Shown piece after piece: positions 36,937 through 46,204 of a stretch of 64,000 bases of DNA. Under the pieces are notes generated by a model. That model worked only from the letters and a program-made list of their open reading frames with translations. It did not search any database and was not told the DNA's origin. This stretch comes from Mucilaginibacter pedocola (lineage in GTDB: Bacteria; Bacteroidota; Bacteroidia; Sphingobacteriales; Sphingobacteriaceae): contig NZ_MBTF01000023.1 of NCBI RefSeq assembly GCF_002013915.1, positions 62,001 through 126,000 of the forward strand, written 5' to 3'. Within the stretch, counting starts at the first letter, position 1. Each line of letters starts with the position of its first letter. Both the position numbers and the translations under genes were made by a program.

Positions 36937-37722
36937 CTACATCCCCGGCAACTTCACCCCAGCGGCGGCTAAACCGTTTACAATGCGTTCCTGCAATTCT
37001 ATTTTGGTAGAGAGGAAGTTTGCCGGTTGTACCCAAACATTTACGGTATACTTAACACCCTCAATATCCATTGCTATAACACCAACGCGGGTTGCGGGTT
37101 CTTTTAATATAGCGGGGATGGCTTTAATGGCTTCGTTTATGATCTCTTTCACCTTCGGCACGGGTGCTGCGTAGCCCAATTTTATTTCAAAATCGAGGCG
37201 GCGCTTGCCCTCGCGGGTTACGTTAACAATTACTTCGTTGAATAGCTTTCCGTTAGGGATGATGACGGTTTTATTATCAGCCGTAATGAGTACGGTATAG
37301 AATATTTGGATAGAGGTTACTTTACCATCCTGCCCCTGGGCAATAATGCTATCATCAACCTCGAAAGGTTTTAATAATAGGATAAGCACACCACCGGCAA
37401 AGTTTTGGAAGGTACCTGATAGTGCCAAACCAGCTGCTACCGAAAAAGCACCAATAATGGTGGTAAATATGGTAAGTTCGAAACCTACGATATTCATCAC
37501 CGTGATAATGAGCAGAACGTATAGCGCCGTAATGGAAAGGCTTAAGATAAATGGTTGAAGCGATGAGTGCACCTGGTTGCGATCCATGCGGGAACGCAGG
37601 CGTGATTTTAGAAAGCGGATGAACCACAATCCCGCAAAGAACAGTAAGATACCTGCAGCATAGCTGGGTCCGCGGTGTATCAACCAAACATGAAATTCTT
37701 TATAAAATTCTTTTAGCTCCAT
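36937..37722 (-). CDS. Small-conductance mechanosensitive channel, MscS family
   Basis: 261 residues with three membrane segments (about 16-34, 55-77, 84-110). The pore helix is Gly/Ala-rich (GAFSVAAGLALSGTFQNFAGGVLILLLKPFEVDD), and a cytoplasmic beta/alpha vestibule (about 125-261) contains IPNGKLFNEVIVN, the MscS signature. It opens under membrane tension to release solutes. The length is that of the minimal MscS type. A promoter-like box ends 8 bases before its ATG. Confidence 0.95.
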   Translation of the reverse strand: MELKEFYKEFHVWLIHRGPSYAAGILLFFAGLWFIRFLKSRLRSRMDRNQVHSSLQPFILSLSITALYVLLIITVMNIVGFELTIFTTIIGAFSVAAGLALSGTFQNFAGGVLILLLKPFEVDDSIIAQGQDGKVTSIQIFYTVLITADNKTVIIPNGKLFNEVIVNVTREGKRRLDFEIKLGYAAPVPKVKEIINEAIKAIPAILKEPATRVGVIAMDIEGVKYTVNVWVQPANFLSTKIELQERIVNGLAAAGVKLPGM

Positions 37723-37730
37723 AGCGGTGC

Positions 37731-37738
37731 CAAAAGTA
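37731..37738 (-). promoter_or_regulatory. Putative -7 promoter box of the mscS-like gene
   Basis: Minus strand TACTTTTG, ending 8 bases before the ATG, leaving room for only a very short leader. The rest of the 361-base gap up to groEL holds only the groEL terminator; no gene is credible there. Confidence 0.42.
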
Positions 37739-38014
37739 TAGATTTTTTGCCGATTAGCTATAAATGGCCACGAAAAGCTCCGGGCCTTTGTACAGCACCC
37801 ATTCTACAATGCGGGTGTGTATTTGTGTTTTTTTGTTTCTGAGGTTTTTCATAACGCTGAACACTATTCAAACGCTGTGCCTAACAGCTTCGGTAGCAAT
37901 TTAATTACGAAAATTTCATACAGAGCGGTTTCCTTGTTATTAAATGATATCCAAAACATTACACAAGCTCAATCAAAACCACCTATACCGGCGCTACCGC
38001 CTGCCATTCCATAC

Positions 38015-38048
38015 AAAAGCCCTGTATGTTTTACCATACAGGGCTTTT
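38015..38048 (-). terminator. Strong intrinsic terminator of groEL
   Basis: A perfect 14-bp stem, AAAAGCCCTGTATG/CATACAGGGCTTTT with a 6-base loop, 36 bases after the groEL stop. The stem itself supplies the T-run on both strands. Confidence 0.92.
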
Positions 38049-38083
38049 GAAAATTTATATCCTGTGGAAGGATTGGAGGCTGA

Positions 38084-39721
38084 TTACATCATGCCGCCCA
38101 TGCCGCCGCCACCCATTGGAGGCATGCCAGCACCTTTATCGTCTTCCGGATCATCAGCCAATACGCACTCGGTAGTTAACAACATCGAGGCGATAGAAGC
38201 AGCGTTCTCTAATGCTACACGGCTTACTTTAGTTGGGTCGATAACACCGGCGCCAATTAAGTTTTCGTAAACATCGGTACGTGCGTTGTAACCGAAATCG
38301 GCAGTACCTTCTTTAACCTTTTGTACTACTATAGAACCTTCGATACCTGAGTTTTGACAGATCTGGCGAAGTGGCTCTTCAATAGCACGACGGATAATTT
38401 GGATACCTGTGTTTTCGTCGTCGTTAGCACCTTTAACGTCTGCCAGCGAAGCAACTGCGCGGATGAAGGCAACGCCACCACCTGCAACAATACCTTCTTC
38501 AACAGCAGCGCGGGTAGCGTGCAATGCATCGTCAACACGGTCTTTTTTCTCTTTCATCTCTACTTCAGAAGCAGCACCGATATACAATACCGCAACACCA
38601 CCGCTTAATTTAGCTAAACGCTCCTGCAGTTTTTCTTTATCGTAGTCTGATGTAGTGTTCTCTATCTGTACGCGGATCTCGCCAACACGTGCTTTGATCT
38701 GCTCTTCTTCACCGGCACCGTTAACGATGGTGGTGTTGTCTTTATCAACAGAGATTTTTTCTGCCTGGCCTAACATGCTCAGGTCAGCGCTTTCCAGTTT
38801 GTAACCACGCTCTTCAGATATAACGGTACCACCGGTAAGGATGGCGATATCTTCCAGCATAGCTTTACGGCGATCGCCAAAGCCCGGAGCTTTAACAGCA
38901 GCAACTTTCAGCGAGCCACGGATTTTGTTAACAACCAAAGTAGCCAGCGCTTCGCCGTCTAAGTCTTCAGCAATAATTAACAATGGTTTGCCGGTTTGTA
39001 CTTGTTTCTCCAGTATAGGAAGGATCTCTTTCATCGACGAGATCTTTTTGTCGTAGATAAGGATGTATGGGTTATCCAATTCTACTTCCATTTTATCAGA
39101 GTTGGTTACGAAGTAAGGAGAAAGGTAACCACGATCGAACTGCATACCTTCTACGGTTTTCACTTCGGTTTCGGTACCTTTTGCTTCTTCAACAGTGATA
39201 ACACCGCTGGTGCCAACTTTTTTCATTGCATCAGCTATCATCTCGCCAATAACTTCGTCGTTGTTTGCAGAGATAGAAGCTACTTGTTTGATCTTACCGA
39301 AATCGTCGCCAACATCTTGTTTTTGCGATTTTAAGTTAGCTACAACAGCAGCAACAGCTTTGTCGATACCGCGTTTCAAGTCCATTGGGTTTGCACCGGC
39401 AGCAACGTTTTTAACGCCTGCGGTAACAATAGCTTGTGCCAAAACGGTAGCAGTAGTTGTACCATCACCTGCAACATCGGCAGTTTTAGAAGCAACTTCT
39501 TTTACCATTTGTGCACCCATGTTCTCAACAGGGTCTTTCAATTCAATTTCTTTAGCTACAGTAACACCGTCTTTGGTAACCGATGGAGAACCAAATTTTT
39601 TGTCGATGATAACGTGGCGGCCTTTAGGGCCTAAGGTTACTTTTACTGCATTAGCCAGGATGTCTACACCGCGTTTTAAAGCGTCGCGTGCTTCAACATT
39701 ATATTTAACTTGTTTTGCCAT
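38084..39721 (-). CDS. groL: Chaperonin GroEL
   Basis: 545 residues, normal length. It contains the [32 protein letters not shown]-site region, [15 protein letters not shown] and the flexible Gly/Met tail [10 protein letters not shown]. It forms the double-ring folding chamber with GroES. The groES gene lies 145 bases upstream on the same strand, an unusually wide gap for this pair, filled with quasi-palindrome C. No CIRCE operator was found. Confidence 0.99.
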   Translation of the reverse strand: MAKQVKYNVEARDALKRGVDILANAVKVTLGPKGRHVIIDKKFGSPSVTKDGVTVAKEIELKDPVENMGAQMVKEVASKTADVAGDGTTTATVLAQAIVTAGVKNVAAGANPMDLKRGIDKAVAAVVANLKSQKQDVGDDFGKIKQVASISANNDEVIGEMIADAMKKVGTSGVITVEEAKGTETEVKTVEGMQFDRGYLSPYFVTNSDKMEVELDNPYILIYDKKISSMKEILPILEKQVQTGKPLLIIAEDLDGEALATLVVNKIRGSLKVAAVKAPGFGDRRKAMLEDIAILTGGTVISEERGYKLESADLSMLGQAEKISVDKDNTTIVNGAGEEEQIKARVGEIRVQIENTTSDYDKEKLQERLAKLSGGVAVLYIGAASEVEMKEKKDRVDDALHATRAAVEEGIVAGGGVAFIRAVASLADVKGANDDENTGIQIIRRAIEEPLRQICQNSGIEGSIVVQKVKEGTADFGYNARTDVYENLIGAGVIDPTKVSRVALENAASIASMLLTTECVLADDPEDDKGAGMPPMGGGGMGGMM

Positions 39722-39752
39722 TTTATTTTTAAGTTTCGAATGAGTGAATTGT

Positions 39753-39864
39753 GGTTAGAAGGGTTAGAAAAGTTGAAAGGGTTGGAAAAGTTGGAAAAAG
39801 ATGATCTTGATATGTCGGCCTTTTCTAAACTTTTTTAACCTCTATAACTTTTACAACCTTCAAC
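39753..39864. repeat. Quasi-palindrome with micro-repeated arms (C), inside groES-groEL
   Basis: The left arm (39753-39800) repeats GGTTAGAA, GTTGAAAG and GTTGGAAAAG. The right arm (39819-39864) carries rough complements (TTTTCTAAAC, TTTTTTAACC, AACTTTTACAACC). Pairing is imperfect and can slip by one unit. It lies within the transcribed spacer of the chaperonin operon. Confidence 0.55.
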
Positions 39865-39866
39865 AA

Positions 39867-40163
39867 TTAATTGAATACCGCGTAGATGTCTGATTCGCGC
39901 ATGATCAGGTACTCTTTACCGTCAACAGTAACTTCGGTACCTGCATATTTACCGTATAATACTTCGTCACCAACTTTTACGGTCATTGGGATAAGCGAGC
40001 CCGATGCATCTGCATATTTACCGGGGCCAACAGCCACAACAGTGCCTTTTTGAGGTTTTTCCTGAGCTGTTTCAGGCACGTAGATACCCGAAGCAGTTTT
40101 AGTTTCGGCAGCAGCGGCTTGTATAACCACCCTGTCTGCACTTGGTTTAATGTTTAATGACAT
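39867..40163 (-). CDS. groS: Co-chaperonin GroES
   Basis: 98 residues. It begins [15 protein letters not shown], has the mobile loop region (about 17-35, [22 protein letters not shown]) and ends with the typical [13 protein letters not shown]. It caps GroEL rings as a heptamer. The coding strand upstream is AT-rich to about 40260 and the secG-operon terminator lies beyond, so groES has its own promoter, though I could not place a TANNTTTG box. Confidence 0.98.
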   Translation of the reverse strand: MSLNIKPSADRVVIQAAAAETKTASGIYVPETAQEKPQKGTVVAVGPGKYADASGSLIPMTVKVGDEVLYGKYAGTEVTVDGKEYLIMRESDIYAVFN

Positions 40164-40333
40164 AGTAATACTATTATTTGAAATTTTATTTAAGTTTTTC
40201 AGTAATTGGTTTTCACATCAATTATGCCAAGCCCGCAAATACTGTTGTATTGTCAGCATTAGGTAAAGGGGCTTGCGGTAGTTCACATTAATTTTACATG
40301 CGGGTGCCAACGTGTCAGCACTCGTATTTAACC

Positions 40334-40365
40334 AAAAAAGGCCCCGTTTTTTGCGGAGCCTTTTT
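40334..40365. terminator. Bidirectional terminator after secG
   Basis: AAAAAGGCCCCG pairs with CGGAGCCTTTTT (one G-T pair) around TTTTTTG. On the minus strand it ends the miaB-to-secG transcript and insulates groES. Confidence 0.88.
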
Positions 40366-40383
40366 GATATTTTTTCGTAGCTA

Positions 40384-40734
40384 TTATTTTTTGCCGGTAT
40401 CTGTTTTTGCAGCAGGCAATAACGGAGTTGTTGCAGCAGGAGCGGTAGCACCCGGTTTAGATACTTTTTTGATCAGTTCTTTTTGTGCCGAATCATCGTT
40501 GCCTTGTGCACCGCCTTTAACCGATACATTGATGATCAACGAGAACACCATAATGGCAATGGCCAATACCCAAGTGCCTTTTTCAAGGAAATCGCCTGTT
40601 TTTTGAACACCCATCAGTTGCGATGAGCCTGCAAAATTTGATGATAAACCACCACCTTTAGGGTTTTGTATCAGCACTATAAGGCCCAAAAGGATGCAAA
40701 CAATAATGGTGATCACGATTAAAACTACGTACAT
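40384..40734 (-). CDS. secG: Preprotein translocase subunit SecG
   Basis: 116 residues: two membrane segments (about 2-20, 55-72) with the signature IVLIQNPKGGGLSSNFAGSSQLMGVQKTGDFLEKGTW between and after the first. The C-terminal Ala/Lys-rich tail of about 35 residues is longer than in E. coli and common in Bacteroidota. SecG helps the SecYEG channel during SecA-driven export. It is the last gene of the minus-strand operon, 12 bases after the gene before it. Confidence 0.95.
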   Translation of the reverse strand: MYVVLIVITIIVCILLGLIVLIQNPKGGGLSSNFAGSSQLMGVQKTGDFLEKGTWVLAIAIMVFSLIINVSVKGGAQGNDDSAQKELIKKVSKPGATAPAATTPLLPAAKTDTGKK

Positions 40735-40746
40735 TTCTTATTTAAA

Positions 40747-42699
40747 TTAATTGATTTTCTTTTCTAACTGTTCAATTTGGGTTGCAAAGTACGTCTTTTT
40801 TTCCGGTATTTTCAACATTAATTTTTTATAAGTAGCTATCGCTTTATGATATAGCATTTGGTCGCCGTATATGCGGGCCAGTGTTTCGGTAACCATGGCA
40901 TCCTGGTCTTCCGAGCTGCGGCGCGCTTTGTTCTCGTTGTCCAGTTTATCAGCCGCCAAAGGTTTTATCTGCGGGTCGTTGTGGATAAAGCGCTCGATGA
41001 TCACATCTTCCTTCTTCTCCGGGTCGAAGGCTATTTGCGGCGGCTCGATATCGCCTACGCTGCTTACCGAAGTAAGGCTGAAAATATTGGCAAAATACTG
41101 CTGTTGTAAACCATCGGCTGTAACTGCTTTTATATTATCGGCAATTGCTGCACCTTGTGGTTGCGCCTGTGCGTAGGGGCGGGTGCTGCCGGCATGCTCT
41201 TTACGTGTTTTATCAAGCCACCACAAAAAGCTGTAGGGCAAGGTATCATCGTCATATTTCGAAACCCGTTCAGGGTCTTTCGCCGTTTCGGCGATTTGTG
41301 GCTGCTGGGTTACCTCTGCTACAGCAAATTGTGCAACAGGTTCCGGTGCGGCTTCTATCGCAGGTTCTGCAGTTGGCTCCGGTGCCGGCACTTGGGCAAC
41401 GGGCTGTGCTGCTGTTTCGGTAGGAGTGCTTGCGTTTGTAAAACCGGCACGTAATTCATCCAGTTTCTTATCGAACGATAAATAGTCGGTTGCAGCTATG
41501 TTACCGTACATCAGGCGCTCGGTTTCGTCGGCAATCAGATTTTCCTGCGCTTTAATGGCTTCCTCATTGGCATCTGCTTCTTCCAACTGCTCTGTGTGTT
41601 CGCTTTCGGCAAATGTATTCCCCAACGATTCTATACCTATAGCATCAATGCTTACTATCTCGTCGTAAACAGGCTCTTTTATTTCATCCTGCTTGTGGAA
41701 TACATTGAACGATGTTGTTTCTTCTTCGGCTTTAGGCGCTTCGGCAGGTTTTTCAACCGCAATAGGTTCTATTACTGATAACGAGTGGTCGTAGGTTTCT
41801 ACTTTCGGTTCTTCGGTTATCGCAGTAGCTTCGGGTTGTGGCAGGCTTTCTACTAATGGTGCCGGGGCTATTTCCTCTATTGGCTCTACCTCTATCGGAG
41901 TACCTGCTGGTTCGGCCGGTATTTCGGCAGCAGGTTCTGTTTTTATTTCGGCTACCGGTTGCGGCGCTGCTTCAGCAGCTGGTGCTATTTCTTCTTTTAC
42001 CGGCTCTGGTGCATTAACTGCCTCCTTTTCGTCAAGCTTCGAAAGATCCCATGGGTTGGCATACTCATCGTCGTCTTCATCCTGCGCGGGCTGTGCATAG
42101 GCAGTAGCGGCTACGGGGATCTCCACCGGCGGAATATAAGTAACCAGCGGCGCAGGTGATTGCTCCGGTTCTGGTATAAAGCCTATTGTGTCGCTATGGA
42201 AAGTATTTTCTTCCTCGTGCTGCGGCAGCATTGGCGGCTCATCATGTGCAGGTAACAGTTCCTCAGTTGGTGTAAAGTTATCTACAGGCTGTGGCGCTGC
42301 CTGCTGCGATAGTTTTTGGAATATATTAACAGGCGCATCGCTTTCCTCATCTGTAATTACAGGGGCGGTTTCGGGTGCGGTGCCTATGTTAAAGTAATTC
42401 TCGGGTTCGGCGGGTTTGTGGCCGTTAAGGTATTTGTTCACCCTATCGCGCGATACGGGCAGCAGCCCATCAGCATCGTGCATGAGTTTATGCAGCGTTT
42501 TAGGGCTGAAATAGGCAGATGCCTTCTGTATATCGGGTGTTTGCAGCGAGCGGGCGTACATTACCTGCAGCAAACCGCTTTGCGGATTATCCTGCACCAG
42601 CCGCTCTAAATTATGCTTGTACAACTGGCCATTCTCGGCCGGGTTAGCCAGCAAATCCCACAAAATTTCTTTATGCCTGTTATCTATGTTTTGATCCAC
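40747..42699 (-). CDS. Glu/Pro/Ala-rich protein with C-terminal TPR-like segment
   Basis: 650 residues, no signal peptide or membrane segment. The N-terminal 110 residues (NRHKEILWDLLANPAENGQLYKHNLERLVQDNPQSGLLQVMYARSL) form a compact helical domain. Residues about 115-480 are low-complexity Glu/Pro/Ala repeats of the PVAEIKTEPAAE kind. The C-terminal 90 (ETLARIYGDQMLYHKAIATYKKLMLKIPEKKTYF) look like one or two TPR motifs. It sits between lptE and secG, as homologues seem to in related genomes. Function is unknown; the long tract may be a flexible tether. Confidence 0.8.
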   Translation of the reverse strand: MDQNIDNRHKEILWDLLANPAENGQLYKHNLERLVQDNPQSGLLQVMYARSLQTPDIQKASAYFSPKTLHKLMHDADGLLPVSRDRVNKYLNGHKPAEPENYFNIGTAPETAPVITDEESDAPVNIFQKLSQQAAPQPVDNFTPTEELLPAHDEPPMLPQHEEENTFHSDTIGFIPEPEQSPAPLVTYIPPVEIPVAATAYAQPAQDEDDDEYANPWDLSKLDEKEAVNAPEPVKEEIAPAAEAAPQPVAEIKTEPAAEIPAEPAGTPIEVEPIEEIAPAPLVESLPQPEATAITEEPKVETYDHSLSVIEPIAVEKPAEAPKAEEETTSFNVFHKQDEIKEPVYDEIVSIDAIGIESLGNTFAESEHTEQLEEADANEEAIKAQENLIADETERLMYGNIAATDYLSFDKKLDELRAGFTNASTPTETAAQPVAQVPAPEPTAEPAIEAAPEPVAQFAVAEVTQQPQIAETAKDPERVSKYDDDTLPYSFLWWLDKTRKEHAGSTRPYAQAQPQGAAIADNIKAVTADGLQQQYFANIFSLTSVSSVGDIEPPQIAFDPEKKEDVIIERFIHNDPQIKPLAADKLDNENKARRSSEDQDAMVTETLARIYGDQMLYHKAIATYKKLMLKIPEKKTYFATQIEQLEKKIN

Positions 42700-42720
42700 C
42701 TGCTTAAAACTACAAATTGC

Positions 42721-43242
42721 CTACCAATTATTGAAAGCCTTATTGAAAATATCGTCGGTGAGCTGCTTGTTAATATCCTGTATCAACTGCTGCTCCTGCG
42801 ATGATATATCGCCTGTAAAGTCTTTGTACTTACTAAAGCTCTGCTCAAAACTAAGCTTTTTATCCTTATCGTAGGTAAACTTCACGTTTACGGTAATAGT
42901 TAAACGGCTTGCACCTGCAATTGGGGCCGTATTATTATTGGTAGCCTGTACCGATATTGGCGCATAGCTGTAACCCGTAATAGTACCCGTCATCATTGCA
43001 TCAGCTTCCGCATTCCTAACAATGCTGAGGCTGGTTTGTGTGCGGATTCGGTTTTTTAATGCTTCGGTAAAATCCTGGCTCAATGTATTTACTACCAGCG
43101 GCGCATTGTTTTCAAAATATTGTACGTTGATGGTTTTAAGCGCCGGCGGTATTGTAGCCCCGTTCAGCGAAACCGAGCAAGAGTTGAACAGGCAAATAAC
43201 AGCGGCCAATAAAACAGGGGCGAAAAATAGCTTTTTGATCAT
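42721..43242 (-). CDS. lptE: LptE-family LPS-assembly lipoprotein
   Basis: 173 residues. A lipobox ends at NSC with the lipidated Cys about position 22. The conserved opening is SVSLNGATIPPALKTINVQYFENNAPLVVNTLSQDFTEALKNRI. LptE plugs the LptD barrel that places LPS in the outer leaflet. lptD is not in the window. It is in an operon 13 bases after the sigma-54 activator and 21 bases before the Glu/Pro-rich protein gene. Confidence 0.9.
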   Translation of the reverse strand: MIKKLFFAPVLLAAVICLFNSCSVSLNGATIPPALKTINVQYFENNAPLVVNTLSQDFTEALKNRIRTQTSLSIVRNAEADAMMTGTITGYSYAPISVQATNNNTAPIAGASRLTITVNVKFTYDKDKKLSFEQSFSKYKDFTGDISSQEQQLIQDINKQLTDDIFNKAFNNW

Positions 43243-43255
43243 ATACGTATGATAA

Positions 43256-44512
43256 CTATAAATTTAGCTCTTTTATTTTACGGTACAAGGTTCTTTCAGA
43301 AATACCCAGTTCGCCGGCTGCCAGCTTGCGCTTGCCCTTGTGTTTTTTAAGTGCCTTACGTATCAGGTCCGACTCTTTATCCACCAGCGACAACGATTCT
43401 TCAACTTCCTCGGCATCGTGCGTAATGTTATAAGCATCATTAGTGTTATTGCTGTTGCTTACAGTTGCTGTTAAGGGCTGTTGTATGGTAAACTGCGGTT
43501 CTTTGTAATTGGCGGGCGGTAATTCAATGTCGCGGTAAAGCTGTGTAAGCGTTTGCGAATGGTTGGGGTAATTAGCGCTTACGCCGCCATGCTCAATAAT
43601 ATCGGCAACCAGTTTCTTCAGCTCCACCATGTCGCGTTTCATATCGAACAATACTTTGTACAATATATCGCGCTCCGAGAAATCTTCCTTCGGCTGATTA
43701 TCTAAGCGCATTGGGAGATTACTGCGGCCTGCTTCGTGCGGAATGTAGGTAAGCAGGGTTGCGGCGGTAATTACACGGTCGCGTTCCAACACGGCTAATT
43801 GCTCGGCCATGTTTTTTAACTGGCGCACGTTACCCGGCCAGGTGTAGTTGGTAAGTACCTGCTGCGCGTCATCATCCAGTTGGATGGGCGGTGTACGGTA
43901 CTTATCGGTAAAATCTGCCGTAAACTTGCGGAACAGCAGGAAAATATCTTCCTTCCTATCGCGCAGGGGCGGGATGCGCAATGGCACTGTATTTAAACGA
44001 TAATATAAATCCTCGCGGAATTTGCCGGCTTTCACCGCATCGTAAACATCAACATTTGTTGCGGCAATTACACGCACATTGGTTTTCTCAACCTTAGACG
44101 AACCTACACGGATGTACTGTCCCGACTCCAGCACGCGCAGTAAACGCGCCTGGGTGCCCAAAGGCATTTCGGCAATCTCATCTAAAAAGATGGTGCCGCC
44201 GTTCACAGTTTCGAAATAACCTTTACGCTCGCCAACGGCACCGGTGTAAGCACCTTTTTCGTGCCCGAAAAGTTCCGAATCGATAGTTCCCTCGGGGATT
44301 GCACCGCAGTTAACCGCAATAAAAGGCCCATGCTTACGCGGGCTCATCTGGTGGATGATGTGCGAAAATACCTCTTTACCGCTGCCGCTCTCGCCGGTTA
44401 TTAAAACCGAAATGTCGGTAGGCGCTACCTGGTTAGCTATATTAATGGCCCGGTTAAGCAAAGGCGAGTTGCCAATGATACCGAAGCGTTGTTTAATGTC
44501 TTGTATATCCAT
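43256..44512 (-). CDS. Sigma-54-dependent activator without a sensor domain
   Basis: 418 residues. The AAA+ domain starts almost at the N-terminus (about 10-250), with Walker A GESGSGKE (40-47) and the sigma-54 contact loop GAYTGA (87-92; canonical GAFTGA). A linker follows, with AT-rich poly-Asn and acidic stretches, then a Fis-type helix-turn-helix (about 380-418, RKLAAGELGISERTLYRKIKEL). There is no receiver, GAF or PAS domain, so control must come from another protein or from its level. It is between miaB and lptE, probably in the same transcript. Confidence 0.93.
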   Translation of the reverse strand: MDIQDIKQRFGIIGNSPLLNRAINIANQVAPTDISVLITGESGSGKEVFSHIIHQMSPRKHGPFIAVNCGAIPEGTIDSELFGHEKGAYTGAVGERKGYFETVNGGTIFLDEIAEMPLGTQARLLRVLESGQYIRVGSSKVEKTNVRVIAATNVDVYDAVKAGKFREDLYYRLNTVPLRIPPLRDRKEDIFLLFRKFTADFTDKYRTPPIQLDDDAQQVLTNYTWPGNVRQLKNMAEQLAVLERDRVITAATLLTYIPHEAGRSNLPMRLDNQPKEDFSERDILYKVLFDMKRDMVELKKLVADIIEHGGVSANYPNHSQTLTQLYRDIELPPANYKEPQFTIQQPLTATVSNSNNTNDAYNITHDAEEVEESLSLVDKESDLIRKALKKHKGKRKLAAGELGISERTLYRKIKELNL

Positions 44513-44613
44513 GCCCCCTAACCCCCTGAAGGGGGAATATTAAGTTTGTAATTCAGTAAGCCCAGCTTTGCTAATCAAAAGCTCCTCCGCTAATCAGCGG
44601 AGGCTGGGGGGCT
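44513..44613. repeat. Palindromic GC-rich repeat between miaB and the sigma-54 activator
   Basis: The outer ends GCCCCCTAACC and GGCTGGGGGGC are near-complementary. Inside lie CCCCCTGAAGGGGG and the perfect 8-bp hairpin CCTCCGCT-AATC-AGCGGAGG (44584-44603). It has the look of a dispersed extragenic palindrome; as an RNA it may reduce read-through from miaB. Confidence 0.6.
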
Positions 44614-46063
44614 AAACGATTCTTCCTATCAGCGTTGCCGATGTAGTCCTTTCAACCAGTACGTTGGCGTATTGGCCCGGTTTGTAGCCTTCGGTTACCG
44701 GGAATATTACCATGGCGTTTTGGTCGCTGCGGCCGCAATAGTCTTTGTCGGATTTTTTGGAGAAGCCTTCTATCAGTACTTTTTCTACACGGCCTAAGCG
44801 AGCCTGCATACGGTAATAAGAGTACTCCTGTTGTTTGGCAACTATCTCGGCTAAGCGCGCTTGCTTTACATCTTCCGGTATATCATCGGCGTAACGTTTG
44901 GCAGCTAAAGTACCCGGGCGTTCGCTGTATTTAAACATGTAAGCAAAATCGTATTTCACGTAATCCATCATGGTTACGCTATCCTTATGCTCTTCATCGG
45001 TTTCGGTACAGAAGCCGGTTATCATATCGGTAGATATGGCGCACTCCGGAATAATACGACGGATAGCATCAATGCGGTTGATGTACCACTCGCGGTCGTA
45101 AGTGCGGTTCATCAGGTCTAAAATGCGGCTGTTACCGCTTTGTACCGGCAGGTGTATGTAGTTGCAAATATTATCGTACTTGGCAATGGTGTATAAAACC
45201 TCGTCGGTAATATCCTTAGGGTGCGAAGTTGAAAAGCGCACGCGTAGATCAGGACTAACCAATGCCACCATCTCCAGCAGGTTGGCGAAATTCACAATTT
45301 TCACTTCATCACCAACTGCTAAAGCCTCTCCGCCTTCTGCTACCGGCGCGGTCCACTTGTACGAATCTACGTTCTGGCCCAGCAAAGTTACCTCGCGGTA
45401 GCCCTGGTTGAACAGGTCGGTACATTCAGCAACCACCGAAGCTGCATCGCGGCTACGCTCGCGGCCACGGGTAAACGGAACCACGCAGAACGAACACATA
45501 TTATCGCACCCGCGCATAATTGATACAAAGGCGTTGATGCCATTGCTATTTAAGCGCACCGGGTTAATATCGGCGTAGGTTTCTTCGCGGCTTAGCAATA
45601 CGTTTACCGCACGCTGCCCGTTATCTACCTGCTCTATCAGGTTCGGCAGGTCGCGGTAGGCATCGGGGCCTACTACTACGTCTACCAGTTTTTCTTCTTC
45701 TAAAAATTTGGCTTTTAAGCGTTCGGCCATGCAGCCCAATACGCCCACCACCATGCCGGGGTTTTTAAATTTGGCACCGGCAAATTCTTTCAGTCGGTTA
45801 CGTACGCGCACTTCGGCATTCTCGCGGATTGAGCAAGTGTTAATGAAAACCACGTCGGCATTATTAAAATCCTTGGTGGTTTCAAAACCCTTGTCGGCCA
45901 GTATCGAGGCAACAATTTCGCTGTCAGAAAAATTCATGGCGCAGCCATAACTTTCTATATACAGTTTGCGCCCGTTATGCTTGCCGTTCGGCTCTAACAC
46001 CAACGCCTCGCCCTGGCGGCTCTCATCATGCGCCTTATCCGGAATAAGCAGATCCATCTCCAT
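44612..46063 (-). CDS. miaB: tRNA-2-methylthio-N6-isopentenyladenosine37 synthase
   Basis: 483 residues: an N-terminal UPF0004 domain with three cluster Cys ([22 protein letters not shown]), a radical SAM core with [20 protein letters not shown], and a C-terminal TRAM domain (about 415-480). It adds methylthio groups to i6A37 in tRNAs for UNN codons. The first 30 residues ahead of KLYIESYGC are an extension usual in Bacteroidota. A TATTTTTG box lies 17 bases upstream of the ATG. Confidence 0.97.
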   Translation of the reverse strand: MEMDLLIPDKAHDESRQGEALVLEPNGKHNGRKLYIESYGCAMNFSDSEIVASILADKGFETTKDFNNADVVFINTCSIRENAEVRVRNRLKEFAGAKFKNPGMVVGVLGCMAERLKAKFLEEEKLVDVVVGPDAYRDLPNLIEQVDNGQRAVNVLLSREETYADINPVRLNSNGINAFVSIMRGCDNMCSFCVVPFTRGRERSRDAASVVAECTDLFNQGYREVTLLGQNVDSYKWTAPVAEGGEALAVGDEVKIVNFANLLEMVALVSPDLRVRFSTSHPKDITDEVLYTIAKYDNICNYIHLPVQSGNSRILDLMNRTYDREWYINRIDAIRRIIPECAISTDMITGFCTETDEEHKDSVTMMDYVKYDFAYMFKYSERPGTLAAKRYADDIPEDVKQARLAEIVAKQQEYSYYRMQARLGRVEKVLIEGFSKKSDKDYCGRSDQNAMVIFPVTEGYKPGQYANVLVERTTSATLIGRIV

Positions 46064-46080
46064 TATAAAAAATTGAACGG

Positions 46081-46088
46081 CAAAAATA
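46081..46088 (-). promoter_or_regulatory. Putative -7 promoter box of the miaB operon
   Basis: Minus strand TATTTTTG (TANNTTTG), 17 bases before the miaB ATG; the expected leader is about 14 bases. No certain -33 element. Confidence 0.45.
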
Positions 46089-46204
46089 CAAAATTTTAGT
46101 TAAAGGTGTGACAGTTTGTCAGCGACTAACAAAACTGAATTTTTGTTGTTAGGTAAACGCTGTGGTGCATAGGGCGTTGCAGTTAATTACCAAATTACCC
46201 TAAA

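Noticed and set aside
37817-38050. Short plus-strand frame between mscS and groEL
   Set aside because: It runs into the groEL terminator, lacks a family or signal, and has no conserved features.
40218-40245. Sigma-54 promoter upstream of groES
   Set aside because: A minus-strand TTGGCAT is followed by no GC at the right distance.
40300-40330. CIRCE/HrcA operator upstream of groES
   Set aside because: Only an AGCACTC half site is present (about 40318); the matching inverted half is missing.
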